Shown: positions 51,822-62,695 of the stretch, in pieces
Layout of the letters: the number at the start of each line of letters is the position of its first letter
Position numbering within the stretch: the first letter of the stretch is position 1
Source: Lebetimonas natsushimae
Lineage (GTDB): Bacteria > Campylobacterota > Campylobacteria > Campylobacterales > Nautiliaceae
Assembly (NCBI RefSeq): GCF_002335445.1
Contig: NZ_BDME01000001.1
Coordinates: 310,001 to 374,000 of the forward strand
Direction of reading: 5' to 3'
Length of the DNA stretch: 64,000 nt
Program-made: the position numbers and the translations under genes
The notes under the pieces: model-generated
The model's input: the letters and a program-made list of their open reading frames with translations, nothing else
Database searches by the model: none
What the model was told of the DNA's origin: nothing

Positions 51822-52302
51822 GTTTTTAGAAGAAGAAACTCTAAAAGAAGCTGTGGAAGAGAGAGACAAAAAGATAAATGAGGCTAAAATAAAAATCAAA
51901 AAAGAAAAAGAAGAATTTTTAAAGCAGCTTGATATTGCTACAGAAAAAAAACTGTTAAAAGAAAAATATGAAAAACTGATAAAAACAGAAAAACTTCAAA
52001 TTACTAAACATTATATTGATTTGTATAATAGTTATTTTAAGAAAAAATATGATGTTATGAAAAATTTGATTATGGAAAAAATTGAAAAAGAAAAGAATTA
52101 TTTAATAAACTGTTTTGTTAAAAAACTTGAAAAAGAATATTCAGAGGGTGAACTGTTTATTCCTGAGGATTTAAATATTACTTCAAAGTTTGTAATTAAA
52201 AAGCATAAATTAGAAACGGTTATTTTTAAATATAAAAGAAAAAACATTGTTTTGGATTTTAATGAAATTATAGAAAATAAATTAAAGAGTTTAAAATGGT
52301 AG
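51799..52302 (+). CDS. V/A-ATPase peripheral stalk subunit E
   Basis: 167 residues: a long N-terminal coiled coil (~10-110) rich in Lys/Glu, then a small C-terminal domain. Typical E-subunit shape, though shorter than ~190-200. Position between F and A supports the call. Confidence 0.75.
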   Translation: MFLESDFKFLEEETLKEAVEERDKKINEAKIKIKKEKEEFLKQLDIATEKKLLKEKYEKLIKTEKLQITKHYIDLYNSYFKKKYDVMKNLIMEKIEKEKNYLINCFVKKLEKEYSEGELFIPEDLNITSKFVIKKHKLETVIFKYKRKNIVLDFNEIIENKLKSLKW

Positions 52303-54011
52303 AAATTACTTCAATAAACGGACCTATTGTAAATGCAAGGTATGAAAATGAATATCCTTTAATGAATGAATATGTTTATGTAGGAAAAAAGGAATTAATT
52401 GGTGAAATTATAAGGGTTACAAAAGATGAAATTACAATCCAGGTATATGAAGACACCACATCTCTTAAACTTAAAGAAAATGTAAAATTGACTTCTTCCC
52501 TTTTAAGTGCGTATTTAGCCCCAGGAATATTGGGAAGTGTTTATGACGGAATTCAAAGGAACTTGTTTAATTTAGAAGAAAGAGTTGTAAGAGGAGCAAA
52601 ATCTTTTCCTTTAAATATGGAAAAAAAATATTATTTCAAACCTTCTGTAAAAAACGGTGAATATATAAAAAGAGGGCAGATTATAGGGTTGGTGGAGGAT
52701 AATAATTTTATATATAAAATTTTAAGTGAATTTGAAGGTAAAATAGAGGATTTAAAAGAAGGGGATTTTAATATAAAAGAAATTATTGCGAGAGTTGGAG
52801 AAAACAGTGTTCGAATGCTTACAAAAAGACCTTTAAGAATTACAAATAAAATAAAAAGGATACCTTTAGACGAGCCATTAATTACAGGGCAGAGAATTAT
52901 AGATTTTATGTTTCCTATAAGTAAAGGCGGAAGTGCTTCAATTCCCGGGGGGTTTGGAACAGGAAAAACCGTTTTGCAGCAAACACTGGCAAAATATTGT
53001 AATGCGGATGTTATAATTTATATAGGATGCGGGGAGAGAGGGAATGAAATGACTGAAATTTTGGAAGAATTTCCGAAATTAGTTGATCCTAGAAATAAAC
53101 AGCCTTTAATGAACAGAACTGTTTTAATAGCTAATACTTCAGATATGCCCGTTTCCGCCAGAGAATCATCAATTTATCTTGGCATTACCATAGGTGAATA
53201 TTTTAGGGATATGGGATATAGTGTGGCTTTAATGGCGGATTCCACCTCAAGATGGGCGGAAGCTATGAGAGAACTTTCCAGCAGAATGGGTGAACTTCCT
53301 ATGGAAGAAGGTTATCCAGCTGATGTTTCGTCAAAAATCGCTTCTATTTATGAAAGGGCAGGAAAAATTGAAACAGTAAATAAGGAGATTGGTTCTTTAA
53401 GTATAATAGGTGCAGTTTCCCCCGCGGGAGGTGATTTTTCAGAACCGATTACAATGCATACCAAAAGATTTACAAGCGTTTTCTGGGCTCTTGATAAGAC
53501 ACTTGCAAATGCAAGATTTTATCCTGCAATCAATTACTTGAACAGTTATTCCAATTATATTGAAAATTTAAAACAGTGGTGGGAAAAAATAGGAAATTGG
53601 AGTGAAATCAGACAGGAGTTTAACAACATTCTTTCAAAAGACGAGCAGCTTCAAAAAATTGTTAAACTTTTAGGAATTCAATCTTTGCCCGAAGAAGAAA
53701 AGTTAACCGTTTATATTGCAGAAATTATAAAAGAGGCTTTTTTACAGCAAAATGCCTTTGATGAGGTGGATGCATTCTGTTCGACTGAAAAACAGATGGA
53801 AATTGCAAAAACCATTTTGTTAATTTTTAATATCTTCAAACAGGGAATGCTTCAGAAAATTCCTGTAGAAACTTTAAAAAATCAAAAAATAATAAACGAA
53901 TTTATACAGAGTAAATATTTCATAAAAAATGATGAATATGAAAAGTATGAGGATTTAAGAGAAAAAATAAAGCAATATTATGAAAATTTTATAAAAAATT
54001 ACGGAGAATAA
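52296..54011 (+). CDS. V/A-ATPase catalytic subunit A
   Basis: 571 residues. Starts [15 protein letters not shown]; the P-loop is [33 protein letters not shown] carries the catalytic Glu, [15 protein letters not shown] and [16 protein letters not shown] are diagnostic. The bulge (non-homologous) region at ~100-180 is present, separating it from F-type beta. Confidence 0.97.
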   Translation: MVEITSINGPIVNARYENEYPLMNEYVYVGKKELIGEIIRVTKDEITIQVYEDTTSLKLKENVKLTSSLLSAYLAPGILGSVYDGIQRNLFNLEERVVRGAKSFPLNMEKKYYFKPSVKNGEYIKRGQIIGLVEDNNFIYKILSEFEGKIEDLKEGDFNIKEIIARVGENSVRMLTKRPLRITNKIKRIPLDEPLITGQRIIDFMFPISKGGSASIPGGFGTGKTVLQQTLAKYCNADVIIYIGCGERGNEMTEILEEFPKLVDPRNKQPLMNRTVLIANTSDMPVSARESSIYLGITIGEYFRDMGYSVALMADSTSRWAEAMRELSSRMGELPMEEGYPADVSSKIASIYERAGKIETVNKEIGSLSIIGAVSPAGGDFSEPITMHTKRFTSVFWALDKTLANARFYPAINYLNSYSNYIENLKQWWEKIGNWSEIRQEFNNILSKDEQLQKIVKLLGIQSLPEEEKLTVYIAEIIKEAFLQQNAFDEVDAFCSTEKQMEIAKTILLIFNIFKQGMLQKIPVETLKNQKIINEFIQSKYFIKNDEYEKYEDLREKIKQYYENFIKNYGE

Positions 54012-54012
54012 T

Positions 54013-55338
54013 ATGAGAATTGAATATGAGGGTGCGCTTGAAATAAAAGGAAATTTACTTTTCTTTGAAACAATAGAAAATGTCGGCTTAAACGAAGAGG
54101 TTACCATCCGTTCAAATGAAAAGACTTTAAAAGGAATAGTCTCTTCTATAAATGAAAAAATTACCGTTATAGAAATATTGGGAGAGGTTTATGAACTTGA
54201 TTTACAAAATATAAAAGTTGAATTTAAATATAAACCTGTTCAAATACCTCTTAGTGAAGAAATGAGTGGAAAAGTGTTAAATTCTTTTGGAGAAAGTTTA
54301 GATAACAGTATAATAAACATAGAAAAATACCAAAATATTAATGTAGGTGCATATAATCCTACAAGAAGACTTTATCCTAAGGATATTGTAAAAACAGGAT
54401 TTAGCTCAATTGATGCATTAAATACATTGATAAAAGGACAAAAGCTTCCCATTTTTGCATTAAGCGGTCTTCCCAATGATGAATTTGTTTCTAAACTAGC
54501 CACTCAGATAGAAATTGAAGATTCTGTTGTAATCCTTGGGGCTATTGGACTTAGGCATGAAAGAGCTGAATTTTTGATTAATAATATTGTAAAAAATAAT
54601 CAAAATGTAACAGTGTTTTTAAATCTTGCTAATGAACCTGCCGTAAATTCCATTGTTTTGCCAAGAAGTGCTTTGACATTTGCAGAATATATGGCTTTTG
54701 AAAAAGGTAAAAATGTAATAGTGATTCTTTATGATATGACTAATTATGCAAATGCTTTAAGGGAAATTTCCGCTAAAAAAGAAGAAATACCGGGTAAAAA
54801 AGGATATCCTGGTTATATGTATAGCGATTTGGCAAGTATTTATGAAAGAGCAGGTATTCTTAAAGGAAAAAATGGTTCTATTACTCAAATCCCGATACTG
54901 ACACTGCCCGATGATGATATTACTCATCCAATCCCTGATTTGACAGGTTATATTACGGAAGGTCAGATAACAATGGATAGAAATTTATACAAAAAAGGTA
55001 TCTTTCCGCCTGTAAATGTATTAACCTCTCTTTCAAGACTTATGAATTCAGCAATAGATAAAACACATAAACGATTTGCTTCACAGCTATATTCTTCATA
55101 TGCAAAAGCCAAAAAAATAGAAATGTTTGCCTCAATCATAGGAGAAGAGGAATTGAGTGAAACGGAAAAAAAATATCTTCTTTTTTCAAAAAAATTTGAA
55201 AAAGAATTTGTAAATCAGGATATTGGCAGAACTTTTGAAGAAACATTTGACAAAGGCTGGGAATTGTTAAAATTACTTCCTGAGAGTGAACTTATACGTC
55301 TTACTGACGAAGAAATAAAAAAGTATATAAATGGTTAG
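54013..55338 (+). CDS. V/A-ATPase non-catalytic subunit B
   Basis: 441 residues. Starts with the [17 protein letters not shown] barrel. No Walker A lysine is present (LSGLPNDEF replaces the P-loop), as expected for [39 protein letters not shown] and [12 protein letters not shown] are typical. Confidence 0.97.
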   Translation: MRIEYEGALEIKGNLLFFETIENVGLNEEVTIRSNEKTLKGIVSSINEKITVIEILGEVYELDLQNIKVEFKYKPVQIPLSEEMSGKVLNSFGESLDNSIINIEKYQNINVGAYNPTRRLYPKDIVKTGFSSIDALNTLIKGQKLPIFALSGLPNDEFVSKLATQIEIEDSVVILGAIGLRHERAEFLINNIVKNNQNVTVFLNLANEPAVNSIVLPRSALTFAEYMAFEKGKNVIVILYDMTNYANALREISAKKEEIPGKKGYPGYMYSDLASIYERAGILKGKNGSITQIPILTLPDDDITHPIPDLTGYITEGQITMDRNLYKKGIFPPVNVLTSLSRLMNSAIDKTHKRFASQLYSSYAKAKKIEMFASIIGEEELSETEKKYLLFSKKFEKEFVNQDIGRTFEETFDKGWELLKLLPESELIRLTDEEIKKYING

Positions 55339-55909
55339 GAACAAAACCACATTATTGGAATTAAAAACAGAACTTGAAATAATAAAAGAAGGAGAAAATG
55401 TCCTTGAACAAAAAAGGGACGCACTTATTAAAGAAATAATGAAAATGGTTGATATTGTTGATACAAGAAGAAAAAAACTTAATGAACATATGAGGAGCTG
55501 TTATAATGTTTTAATAAAAGCTTTTATGGAAAATGGTGGAAAAATTGAAAAAGAAGATTTTGTTAAAACTGAATTAAAAGTGGTTGAAAAAACATTTTTA
55601 GGTCTTGTTGTACCGAAAATTGATTTTAAAATATCATCAAAGCCGAATATAAAAATAGATTCAAACATTTTTACAGATTTAGCAAGGGAAAGTTTCTTTG
55701 AAGCTTTAAAAATGATTTTGGAACTAAGTGAAATAGAGATTAAAATATGGAAACTCTCAGAAGAGCTTAAAAAAACGATGATTAGAGTAAATGCCCTTAA
55801 ATTTTATTATACACCTAAATATGAAAAAGAAATAAAAGAAATTAAAAATCATTTAGAAGAAAATGAAAGAGAGTTTATTAGTATTATCAAAAAATTAAAA
55901 AAATATTAA
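55331..55909 (+). CDS. V/A-ATPase central shaft subunit D
   Basis: 192 residues, two long coiled-coil helices. The N-terminal [34 protein letters not shown] matches subunit D, and the C-terminal helix [11 protein letters not shown][13 protein letters not shown] is the family signature (VNALE-x-x-P-x). Last gene of the operon. Confidence 0.9.
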   Translation: MVRNKTTLLELKTELEIIKEGENVLEQKRDALIKEIMKMVDIVDTRRKKLNEHMRSCYNVLIKAFMENGGKIEKEDFVKTELKVVEKTFLGLVVPKIDFKISSKPNIKIDSNIFTDLARESFFEALKMILELSEIEIKIWKLSEELKKTMIRVNALKFYYTPKYEKEIKEIKNHLEENEREFISIIKKLKKY

Positions 55910-55966
55910 ATATGTAATAATTTATATTTGTTAAAATTTTGAGCTTGTAAAAAATTTGTTTATAAA

Positions 55967-57007
55967 GTGAGTTGGATGGAAAAAATAGAAAAATTTGAAA
56001 TATATCAACGACGGTTTTTGGGAAATAAATTAAAAGTTATGCCTTTAATTGAAAAGATTATTGAAAGTGAAATTAAAAATTTTAATAGTTTTTGTGATAT
56101 TTTTGCCGGTACCGGAACAGTGGGTTGGTATTTCAATAAAGAAAATTTGCAAATTATTACAAATGATTTGCTTTACAGTAACTATATACCTCTAAGGGCT
56201 TTTTTATCAGACGAGGAGTTTGATGAAAAAAAAATTGAAGAATTATTAAAAGAATTTAATTCAATAAAAGATTGTGAGGATAATTATGTATCAATTAATT
56301 TTGGAAATAAATATTTTTGTAATAATAACGCCCGAATTATAGGGGAAGTTAGAGAAAGAATTCATAAATATTTTTTAAATGATATTATTAATCCGAAAGA
56401 AAAGGCGATACTTCTCACATCTTTACTTTATGCAATGGATAAGATTGCGAATACCGTTGGACATTATGATGCCTATAGGAACATTAAGGATATTCCCTAT
56501 AAACCGCTGAAATTTTTAATGCCTGATATTGATAAAAGAAAAAATCAAAATAATTTAATATTTAATATGGATGCAAATATTTTAATAAGAGAAATAGAAT
56601 GCGATGTTTTATATATAGACCCTCCTTATAATTCAAGACAGTATTCAGATACTTATCATCTGCCTGAGAACATTATAAGATGGGAAAAACCAGAGTTACA
56701 CGGAAAAGCGATGAAATTTGACAGAAGCACATTAAAAAGTAAATATTCTTCAAAAGAAGCTGCTAAAGCATTTGCAGATTTAATAGAAAATGCAAAATGT
56801 AAATATATACTTTTTTCATATAATAATATGGCTAATAAAGGGCATTCCCGCAGTAATGCAAGGATTTCAGATGAAGAAATTATGGAAATTTTAAGTAAAA
56901 AGGGCAGAGTTAAAATTTATGAGAAAGAACATAAGGAGTTTACAACAGGTAAAAGTAAAAGAGGGGACAATAAAGAGAGGATATTTTTTGTAAAGGTAAA
57001 AAAATAA
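55967..57007 (+). CDS. D12-class adenine DNA methyltransferase
   Basis: 346 residues. FCDIFAGTGTVGWYF is the SAM motif (FxGxG) and DVLYIDPPYNSRQYSDTYHLPENI the catalytic DPPY. SAM motif before DPPY is the alpha (Dam-like, D12) order. Start is GTG 55967 or ATG 55976. The restriction gene follows immediately. Probably protects one strand of the recognition site. Confidence 0.9.
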   Translation: MSWMEKIEKFEIYQRRFLGNKLKVMPLIEKIIESEIKNFNSFCDIFAGTGTVGWYFNKENLQIITNDLLYSNYIPLRAFLSDEEFDEKKIEELLKEFNSIKDCEDNYVSINFGNKYFCNNNARIIGEVRERIHKYFLNDIINPKEKAILLTSLLYAMDKIANTVGHYDAYRNIKDIPYKPLKFLMPDIDKRKNQNNLIFNMDANILIREIECDVLYIDPPYNSRQYSDTYHLPENIIRWEKPELHGKAMKFDRSTLKSKYSSKEAAKAFADLIENAKCKYILFSYNNMANKGHSRSNARISDEEIMEILSKKGRVKIYEKEHKEFTTGKSKRGDNKERIFFVKVKK

Positions 57008-59029
57008 ATGTATTGTGAAAAGGCTAAATTTCAAAGTTATTCTTGGACATATGGGACGACCAGTTTTCGTGTTTCGGAATTAAAATATCTAATTGAAAGA
57101 CAATTAATAAGATTAAAAGAATTGTGGAGTGAATATCCAAATGCCTCTTGGCAAGAGATTCAAAATATATATTTTGATAAATTAGTAGAAGAGGGATTAG
57201 CACAACCAACGGCAAAAAGAAAAGACAAGGATGCTAGACAAAAAACTTCATCTTTAAAAGATTTAGGATTAATTACTGAAGATAGAAAATTAACAGAAGT
57301 TGGAGAAAAAATTTATCAAATAACAAAAAATAATAATTTTAATTTTGATAATATTTTTCAAATCAGAAATGACAGTTTTATCTATTTTAAACAATTTTTA
57401 AAAATAGAGTTTTCAAAAACTTCAAATTCAAAAAATTATTATGATTTTAGAATGAATCCTTTTTTGGCAATAATTTATTCAATTTTGAAACTTGGATATT
57501 TAACAAGAGAAGAATTTACATATTTAATTCCTACTTGTAAAAATTTTGATGAAATTAAAAAGTTATTGGAAAGAATTAAAAAATTACAAAATAGAAAAGA
57601 TGAAAAAAGATTTATAAATAAATATATTTTAAATAAGATTAAAAATTCTCCTAATTATAAATCTGCTTTAAAATGTTTGTTAGAAAATCCGTTAAATGAA
57701 GAAAATTTTGAAATTGCTTATTTAGATAGAAAAAGTAAAAAAAATGCCAAGTTTCATTTTAAGCTATATAAAAAAATTATTGAATATTATAAAAATAAGT
57801 ATTATTGGAATGAAAAGAAAAAATTAGAAAAATTAAAAAATATTTTAATTGCATTAAATTCAATTAAACATAAATCTAAAATCTATTTAAAACTATATTT
57901 TTTTGAAAATAAAAATTTTAAAAAAATTAAAAAAGAGCATATAGAAATTTTTGAAAGAAAAATTTCATTAAAAAATGAAATTAATTTATATAAATTTCTT
58001 TTTTATCTTTTTCACTTTTATAAATGGATTGTGAATTTAGAAGAATATTATGATTTAAACAGGAGATTTTTGAATTTAACCGATGCTTTAATTTTTGAAG
58101 ATAATAAAATTTATTTAGATGAAATGGTATATACTTATTTTGAGGGTATAAATGATGATTTACTTTCTGAATCTTTACTTTCATCATCAAAAAATGACTA
58201 TACTTTAAAATTACAAAAAAATTTGTCTATAAAGGAAATTTCAGAACAATTATATATTTCGGATGAAGAATATTTTAATAATTTAAAAAAGAAATATCCG
58301 CAAATAGAAAAAGTTCACGATATAAAAAAAGCAATTTTTGATATTAAAAAAGAAAAGAAAAAAGAAAAATTTATACATTTAATTAAAAATTATTTTGACA
58401 ATAAAACATTAAAAAATCTTTTAGAAAAAATTAAAGGAAGAAAAGATAAAGAGGTTAAAAATTATATGGATTGGGAAGCGGATATCCCTACTATTTTTGA
58501 ATATTTAATAGGTATAGTATGGTATAAATTAAATGATTACGAAGGTGATTTAAGTGAATTTTTTAATCTTTACTTAGATGCAAATTTATTGCCAAGAAGG
58601 TTTGCAAGTGGAAACAAATCTGATATTGTTTTTAAATTATCGGATGAAGATGTTTTGTTAGAAGTTACTTTAGCTTCAAAAGATAATCAAAGAAGAATGG
58701 AATTAGAGCCAGTTAGTCGTCATTTAGGTAAATATATTTTAAAAAATAATAAAAAAGCTTATGCAGTTTTTATTGCCCCTTATTTAGACCCAAATGTGTT
58801 AGTTGTGTTTAGGGCTTATAAAAATTTAAATTATTATGATTCAAATAATCCTGATAGATATATAAAGGGTTTAAAAGTTATCCCATTCTCAATAGATGAT
58901 TTATTGATTATTTTAAATAAAAAAATTGATTATAAAACACTTAAAAATAAAATTGATATCGCATTTAATAATGAAGAAAAAGACGGGTATATATGGTATA
59001 AAAAAATTTTAAAGGAAAATTTAAAATGA
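57008..59029 (+). CDS. AlwI-family type II restriction endonuclease
   Basis: 673 residues. The N-terminus (SWTYGTTSFRVSELKYLIERQL) and the C-terminal core (PRRFASGNKSDIVF-x-LSDEDVLLEVTLA, then RRMELEPVSRHL) match the AlwI nuclease family; D-(x)n-EVT would be the metal site. AlwI itself cuts near GGATC. The middle ~400 residues are very Lys/Asn/Ile-rich and lower in GC than the neighbours. Flanked by two adenine methyltransferases with ATG-adjacent or overlapping junctions. The exact site is inference. Confidence 0.8.
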   Translation: MYCEKAKFQSYSWTYGTTSFRVSELKYLIERQLIRLKELWSEYPNASWQEIQNIYFDKLVEEGLAQPTAKRKDKDARQKTSSLKDLGLITEDRKLTEVGEKIYQITKNNNFNFDNIFQIRNDSFIYFKQFLKIEFSKTSNSKNYYDFRMNPFLAIIYSILKLGYLTREEFTYLIPTCKNFDEIKKLLERIKKLQNRKDEKRFINKYILNKIKNSPNYKSALKCLLENPLNEENFEIAYLDRKSKKNAKFHFKLYKKIIEYYKNKYYWNEKKKLEKLKNILIALNSIKHKSKIYLKLYFFENKNFKKIKKEHIEIFERKISLKNEINLYKFLFYLFHFYKWIVNLEEYYDLNRRFLNLTDALIFEDNKIYLDEMVYTYFEGINDDLLSESLLSSSKNDYTLKLQKNLSIKEISEQLYISDEEYFNNLKKKYPQIEKVHDIKKAIFDIKKEKKKEKFIHLIKNYFDNKTLKNLLEKIKGRKDKEVKNYMDWEADIPTIFEYLIGIVWYKLNDYEGDLSEFFNLYLDANLLPRRFASGNKSDIVFKLSDEDVLLEVTLASKDNQRRMELEPVSRHLGKYILKNNKKAYAVFIAPYLDPNVLVVFRAYKNLNYYDSNNPDRYIKGLKVIPFSIDDLLIILNKKIDYKTLKNKIDIAFNNEEKDGYIWYKKILKENLK

Positions 59030-59829
59030 ATTTGAATTTAATATATCAGGGAGACTGTTTAGAAATATTAAAAGATAAAAATAAAATAGAAAATGAAAGT
59101 ATTAATTTAATTTATGCTGACCCTCCTTATAATCTTTCTGGAAATGCTCTTAAATGGGAAGGTAATAAAACAGGTGGTAACTGGTATATGATAAATGAAG
59201 AGTGGGATAAAATGGAAGAGAGTGAATATGAAAAATTTACTTTTGATTGGATAAAAGAATGTAAAAGGGTTTTAAAACCGAACGGTTCTATTTATATTTC
59301 ATGCAGTTACCACAATATAGGTGAATGTGTGATGGGACTTAAAAAAAACGGTTTTAAAATAAACAATATTATAACCTGGTATAAAACAAATGCAATGCCA
59401 AATATGACTAAAAGGGTATTTACACATTCTACTGAGTTTATAATCTGGGCGGTAAAAGGAAAAAAGTGGATATTTAATTATGAAATTTTAAAAGGGATAA
59501 ATCCCGAAAAAACAAAAGACGGCAAACCAAAACAGATGAGGGATATGTGGAAAATGCCTTTAGTACAGGGAAAAGAAAGAATTAAAGGAGAAGACGGGAG
59601 GGCGGCTCATCCTACCCAAAAACCAAAAGAGATGTTAAAAAGAATAATTTTAGCTTCCTCTAACGAAGGAGACACAGTCTTGGATCCTTTTGCGGGAAGC
59701 GGGACTACTTTGGTGGTTGCAGATGAATTAAACAGAAACTGGATAGGAATAGAAAAAAATGAAAAATATATTGAATTAATAAAAAAAAGGTTTGAAAAAG
59801 AAAGAAAAAAAGAGATAAAAATCAAATAA
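59026..59829 (+). CDS. DNA adenine methyltransferase, beta class (N6_N4_Mtase)
   Basis: 267 residues. NLIYADPPYNLSG is near the N-terminus and VLDPFAGSGTTLVVA near the C-terminus: DPPY before FxGxG is the beta order, opposite to the first methyltransferase. AAHPTQKPKEMLKRII links the two. It overlaps the nuclease stop (ATGA). Likely modifies the other strand of an asymmetric site. Confidence 0.92.
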   Translation: MNLNLIYQGDCLEILKDKNKIENESINLIYADPPYNLSGNALKWEGNKTGGNWYMINEEWDKMEESEYEKFTFDWIKECKRVLKPNGSIYISCSYHNIGECVMGLKKNGFKINNIITWYKTNAMPNMTKRVFTHSTEFIIWAVKGKKWIFNYEILKGINPEKTKDGKPKQMRDMWKMPLVQGKERIKGEDGRAAHPTQKPKEMLKRIILASSNEGDTVLDPFAGSGTTLVVADELNRNWIGIEKNEKYIELIKKRFEKERKKEIKIK

Positions 59830-61131
59830 TCACATCCACTCAATCAATTTTTCAACTTCTTTAACTTCGTAGCATTTTAGAGGTTGTTCAATCGGAAGAG
59901 AAGGGATGATTGCTTTTTTAAAGCCCAGATTTGCCGCTTCTTTAACTCTTACATCAAGTCCAGGAACTTCCCTTATATCTCCAACCAGACTGACTTCACC
60001 GATAAATACGCTCTCTTTGCTTATAGGTCTGTTTCTGAATGAACTTACAATTGCTGCAATAATGGCGAGATCTGCTGCAGTTTCATTTATTTTAATTCCA
60101 CCCGTAACATTTACAAAAACATCATATTGGTTAAATGGAAGATTCAGTTTTTTTTCAAGCAGGGCTAAAATCATATTAAGTCTAGCTAAATCAAATCCGG
60201 TTGCACTTCTTTTGGGTATCCCGTAACTTTCACTAACTAACGCCTGAACTTCAAGAACAATTGGACGTGTTCCCTCAAGTATTACGGTAATGGCACTTCC
60301 AGGCAGGGCTTTTTTAGAAAAAAAACTTCTGTTTTTTGCACTGACCAACCCCTGCTTGGTCATTTCAAAAATACCAATTTCACTGGTTGAGCCGAATCTG
60401 TTTTTAAAGGCCCTAAGGATTCTAAGTTCCCGGCTGGCATCCCCTTCAAAATATAAGACTGTATCCACCATATGCTCAAGTACCCTAGGTCCTGCAATTG
60501 AGCCTTCTTTTGTGATATGACCTATTATAAAAATCGGGATTTTACTCTCTTTTGCTACTCTCATCAGCTCAAACGTGGCCTCCCTGACCTGTGAAACGCT
60601 TCCAGGAGCTGAGGTTAAATTTTCAGAATATATTGTCTGAATTGAATCTATGATTACTAAATCATACCCTTTTTTAATTTCTTCTATAATGTTTTCTACA
60701 ATAATCTCAGGCATTAAAAAAAGATTTTTATTTTTTATTCCAAGTCTCTCAGCCCTTAGTTTAATCTGTCCCGGACTCTCTTCTCCGGCTACATATAATA
60801 CTTTTTTATCCAAATTTCCTGCAAGCTTTAGCATAAGAGTTGATTTTCCAACCCCCGGGCTTCCGCCTATTAACACAAGGCTTCCCGGGACTATTCCGCC
60901 GCCTAAAACCAAATCGAGTTCAGAATCTTTGGAAGAGAATCTGTAAATTTCCTCTTTTTCTATTTCATTAAATTTAATTATTTTTGATGGTTTTGAAGTT
61001 GATTTTTTTTCTTTTTTTTCACTAACTTCCACAAAAGTGTCCCAACTTCCGCATGCCGGACATTTACCCATCCATTTTGCACTTTTATATCCGCATTCCG
61101 TGCATTCATAAACTGTTTTATTTTTTGCCAT
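59830..61131 (-). CDS. radA: DNA repair protein RadA
   Basis: 433 residues. Zinc finger CTECGYKSAKWMGKCPACG, Walker A GGSPGVGKSTLM, the RadA signature KNRFGSTSE and a C-terminal Lon-protease-like domain (VTGGIKINETAADLAI). Helps branch migration in recombination. Its start overlaps the 61118 gene by 14 nt. Confidence 0.97.
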   Translation of the reverse strand: MAKNKTVYECTECGYKSAKWMGKCPACGSWDTFVEVSEKKEKKSTSKPSKIIKFNEIEKEEIYRFSSKDSELDLVLGGGIVPGSLVLIGGSPGVGKSTLMLKLAGNLDKKVLYVAGEESPGQIKLRAERLGIKNKNLFLMPEIIVENIIEEIKKGYDLVIIDSIQTIYSENLTSAPGSVSQVREATFELMRVAKESKIPIFIIGHITKEGSIAGPRVLEHMVDTVLYFEGDASRELRILRAFKNRFGSTSEIGIFEMTKQGLVSAKNRSFFSKKALPGSAITVILEGTRPIVLEVQALVSESYGIPKRSATGFDLARLNMILALLEKKLNLPFNQYDVFVNVTGGIKINETAADLAIIAAIVSSFRNRPISKESVFIGEVSLVGDIREVPGLDVRVKEAANLGFKKAIIPSLPIEQPLKCYEVKEVEKLIEWM

Positions 61132-61369
61132 TGCTGAATTCTTCTATTGTTTTATTGTAATTTGTAATCTGTGTAATTTTTAATTCAACCATTAAATCCA
61201 AAACCCTCCATGCAATTATCGCCATTATTAATAAAATTATATAAATAATTATAATCCATTTATGCTTTTTTAAATCTATTTCATCATCTTCTTTAAATCT
61301 TTTAACCGCAAGTCCTATAAAAAAAACAATTATAATAACCGCACCAAAATAAAATATTACATTATTCAC
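61118..61369 (-). CDS. Small two-helix membrane protein
   Basis: 83 residues with hydrophobic stretches at ~4-21 and ~37-60 separated by a charged loop (KRFKEDDEIDLKKHK). Unrecognised. Overlaps both ftsY (8 nt) and radA (14 nt), so it belongs to that operon. Confidence 0.75.
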   Translation of the reverse strand: MNNVIFYFGAVIIIVFFIGLAVKRFKEDDEIDLKKHKWIIIIYIILLIMAIIAWRVLDLMVELKITQITNYNKTIEEFSNGKK

Positions 61370-62234
61370 TGTATAGGCCCTCTAAAATCCCTTCAATAAA
61401 TTCATTTTTATCAAATTCAACCAAATCTTCTTTTTTTTCACCCACCCCCACATAATAAATCGGAATTTTAAGTTCATTTACTATGCTAAAGAGACTTCCT
61501 CCTTTTGCAGTTCCGTCAAGCTTTGTTACAATTATCCCGTCAATCCCCACAACTTCGTTAAAAACCTTTGCCTGATTTATAGCACTGCTTCCCTGGGTAC
61601 CGTCAATTACAAGCAAAATTTTATGAGGCGCATTAACGTAAGCTTTTTTAGCGACATTCACTATTTTTTTAAGCTCGTTTTGTAAATTGACTTTATTATG
61701 TAATCTTCCTGCCGTATCAATCAACGCTACATCAATTCCCTTAGCTTTTGCTGAAGCGATTGTATCATAAGTTACGGCTGCCGGGTCATGGCCCTGGCGT
61801 GTTTTGATAATAGGGACATCAAGTATTTCCGCCCATTTTGAGAGCTGTTCAATTGCAGCGGCCCTGAATGTATCAGCAGCTCCTAAGATTACACTTTTGC
61901 CTTCTTGTTGAAATTTATATGCAAGTTTTGCTATTGTAGTTGTTTTTCCGGCTCCGTTTACTCCTATAATTAAAATTACATAAGGCTTGTCGTTTATTTC
62001 GAATTTATTCTCCGGTACATCAAAAATTTTTTCAAGCTCTTTTTTAAGTCTGTCTTTGCTTACTTCATTTGGTAATTTGTCTATTATTTTTTCTACCAGG
62101 TCATAATCAATATCCGCTTCAATTAAAGCTTCTTCTAGCAAATCTCTTGGCAACTTTTCTTTTTTTTCAATTCCTACTACCTCTTTAATTGCATCTTTTG
62201 TTTTTTGCAGACTTTTTTTAATAAATCCAAACAT
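61362..62234 (-). CDS. ftsY: Signal recognition particle receptor FtsY
   Basis: 290 residues, NG domain only, without the long acidic A domain. G1 is GVNGAGKTTTIAKLA, G3 DTAGRL, G4 TKLDGTAKGG. GTPase that receives SRP-ribosome complexes at the membrane. Confidence 0.97.
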   Translation of the reverse strand: MFGFIKKSLQKTKDAIKEVVGIEKKEKLPRDLLEEALIEADIDYDLVEKIIDKLPNEVSKDRLKKELEKIFDVPENKFEINDKPYVILIIGVNGAGKTTTIAKLAYKFQQEGKSVILGAADTFRAAAIEQLSKWAEILDVPIIKTRQGHDPAAVTYDTIASAKAKGIDVALIDTAGRLHNKVNLQNELKKIVNVAKKAYVNAPHKILLVIDGTQGSSAINQAKVFNEVVGIDGIIVTKLDGTAKGGSLFSIVNELKIPIYYVGVGEKKEDLVEFDKNEFIEGILEGLYSE

Positions 62235-62654
62235 TTAAAATCCTTTTAATATTTCTATCGGGGTAAAATTTTCAAATTTAATAGTTTTGTTTTTATCTAA
62301 AATCACGGTTGTCGGGTATATAGTGATTTTAAAATATTTTTTTAAAAATTCACTGTCTGTTTTGTAATATTTAATTTTGAGATACTTCAATGCATCTTCT
62401 TGCATCTTTGAATATCTGGACTCATCATAAAAGAGGATATAAATTTTATTTTTTGGATAAATCAGTTGATTATTTTTGAATGTTAGATTATAATCATTTA
62501 ATGTAATAATAGTTGTATTAGTATCAATTGTTTTTTTGTTTATTTTATTTTTGGCTTGTATAAGTTTTTTATTTATTTGGTTATTTACTTCTTTTTTAGT
62601 ATTATTATTACACCCTATGAAAAAAATCAATATTATAAAGAAAATATATCTCAA
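62235..62654 (-). CDS. Lipoprotein with thioredoxin-like fold
   Basis: 139 residues. Lipobox FFIGC (Cys15), an Asn/Lys-rich linker, then IYILFYDESRYSKMQEDALKYL and ITIYPTTVILDKN, which has the cis-Pro (YPTT) of thioredoxin folds. The CxxC is replaced, so it is not a redox-active thioredoxin. Directly precedes ftsY on the same strand. Confidence 0.72.
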   Translation of the reverse strand: MRYIFFIILIFFIGCNNNTKKEVNNQINKKLIQAKNKINKKTIDTNTTIITLNDYNLTFKNNQLIYPKNKIYILFYDESRYSKMQEDALKYLKIKYYKTDSEFLKKYFKITIYPTTVILDKNKTIKFENFTPIEILKGF

Positions 62655-62695
62655 TTTAGTCCTTTTTATGCAATTTTATCAAAAAGGCTTACAAA

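Noticed and set aside
57008-59029. Type III or BREX-like component
   Set aside because: No helicase motifs; the C-terminal PRRFASGNKSDIVF/EVT region fits an AlwI-type nuclease instead.
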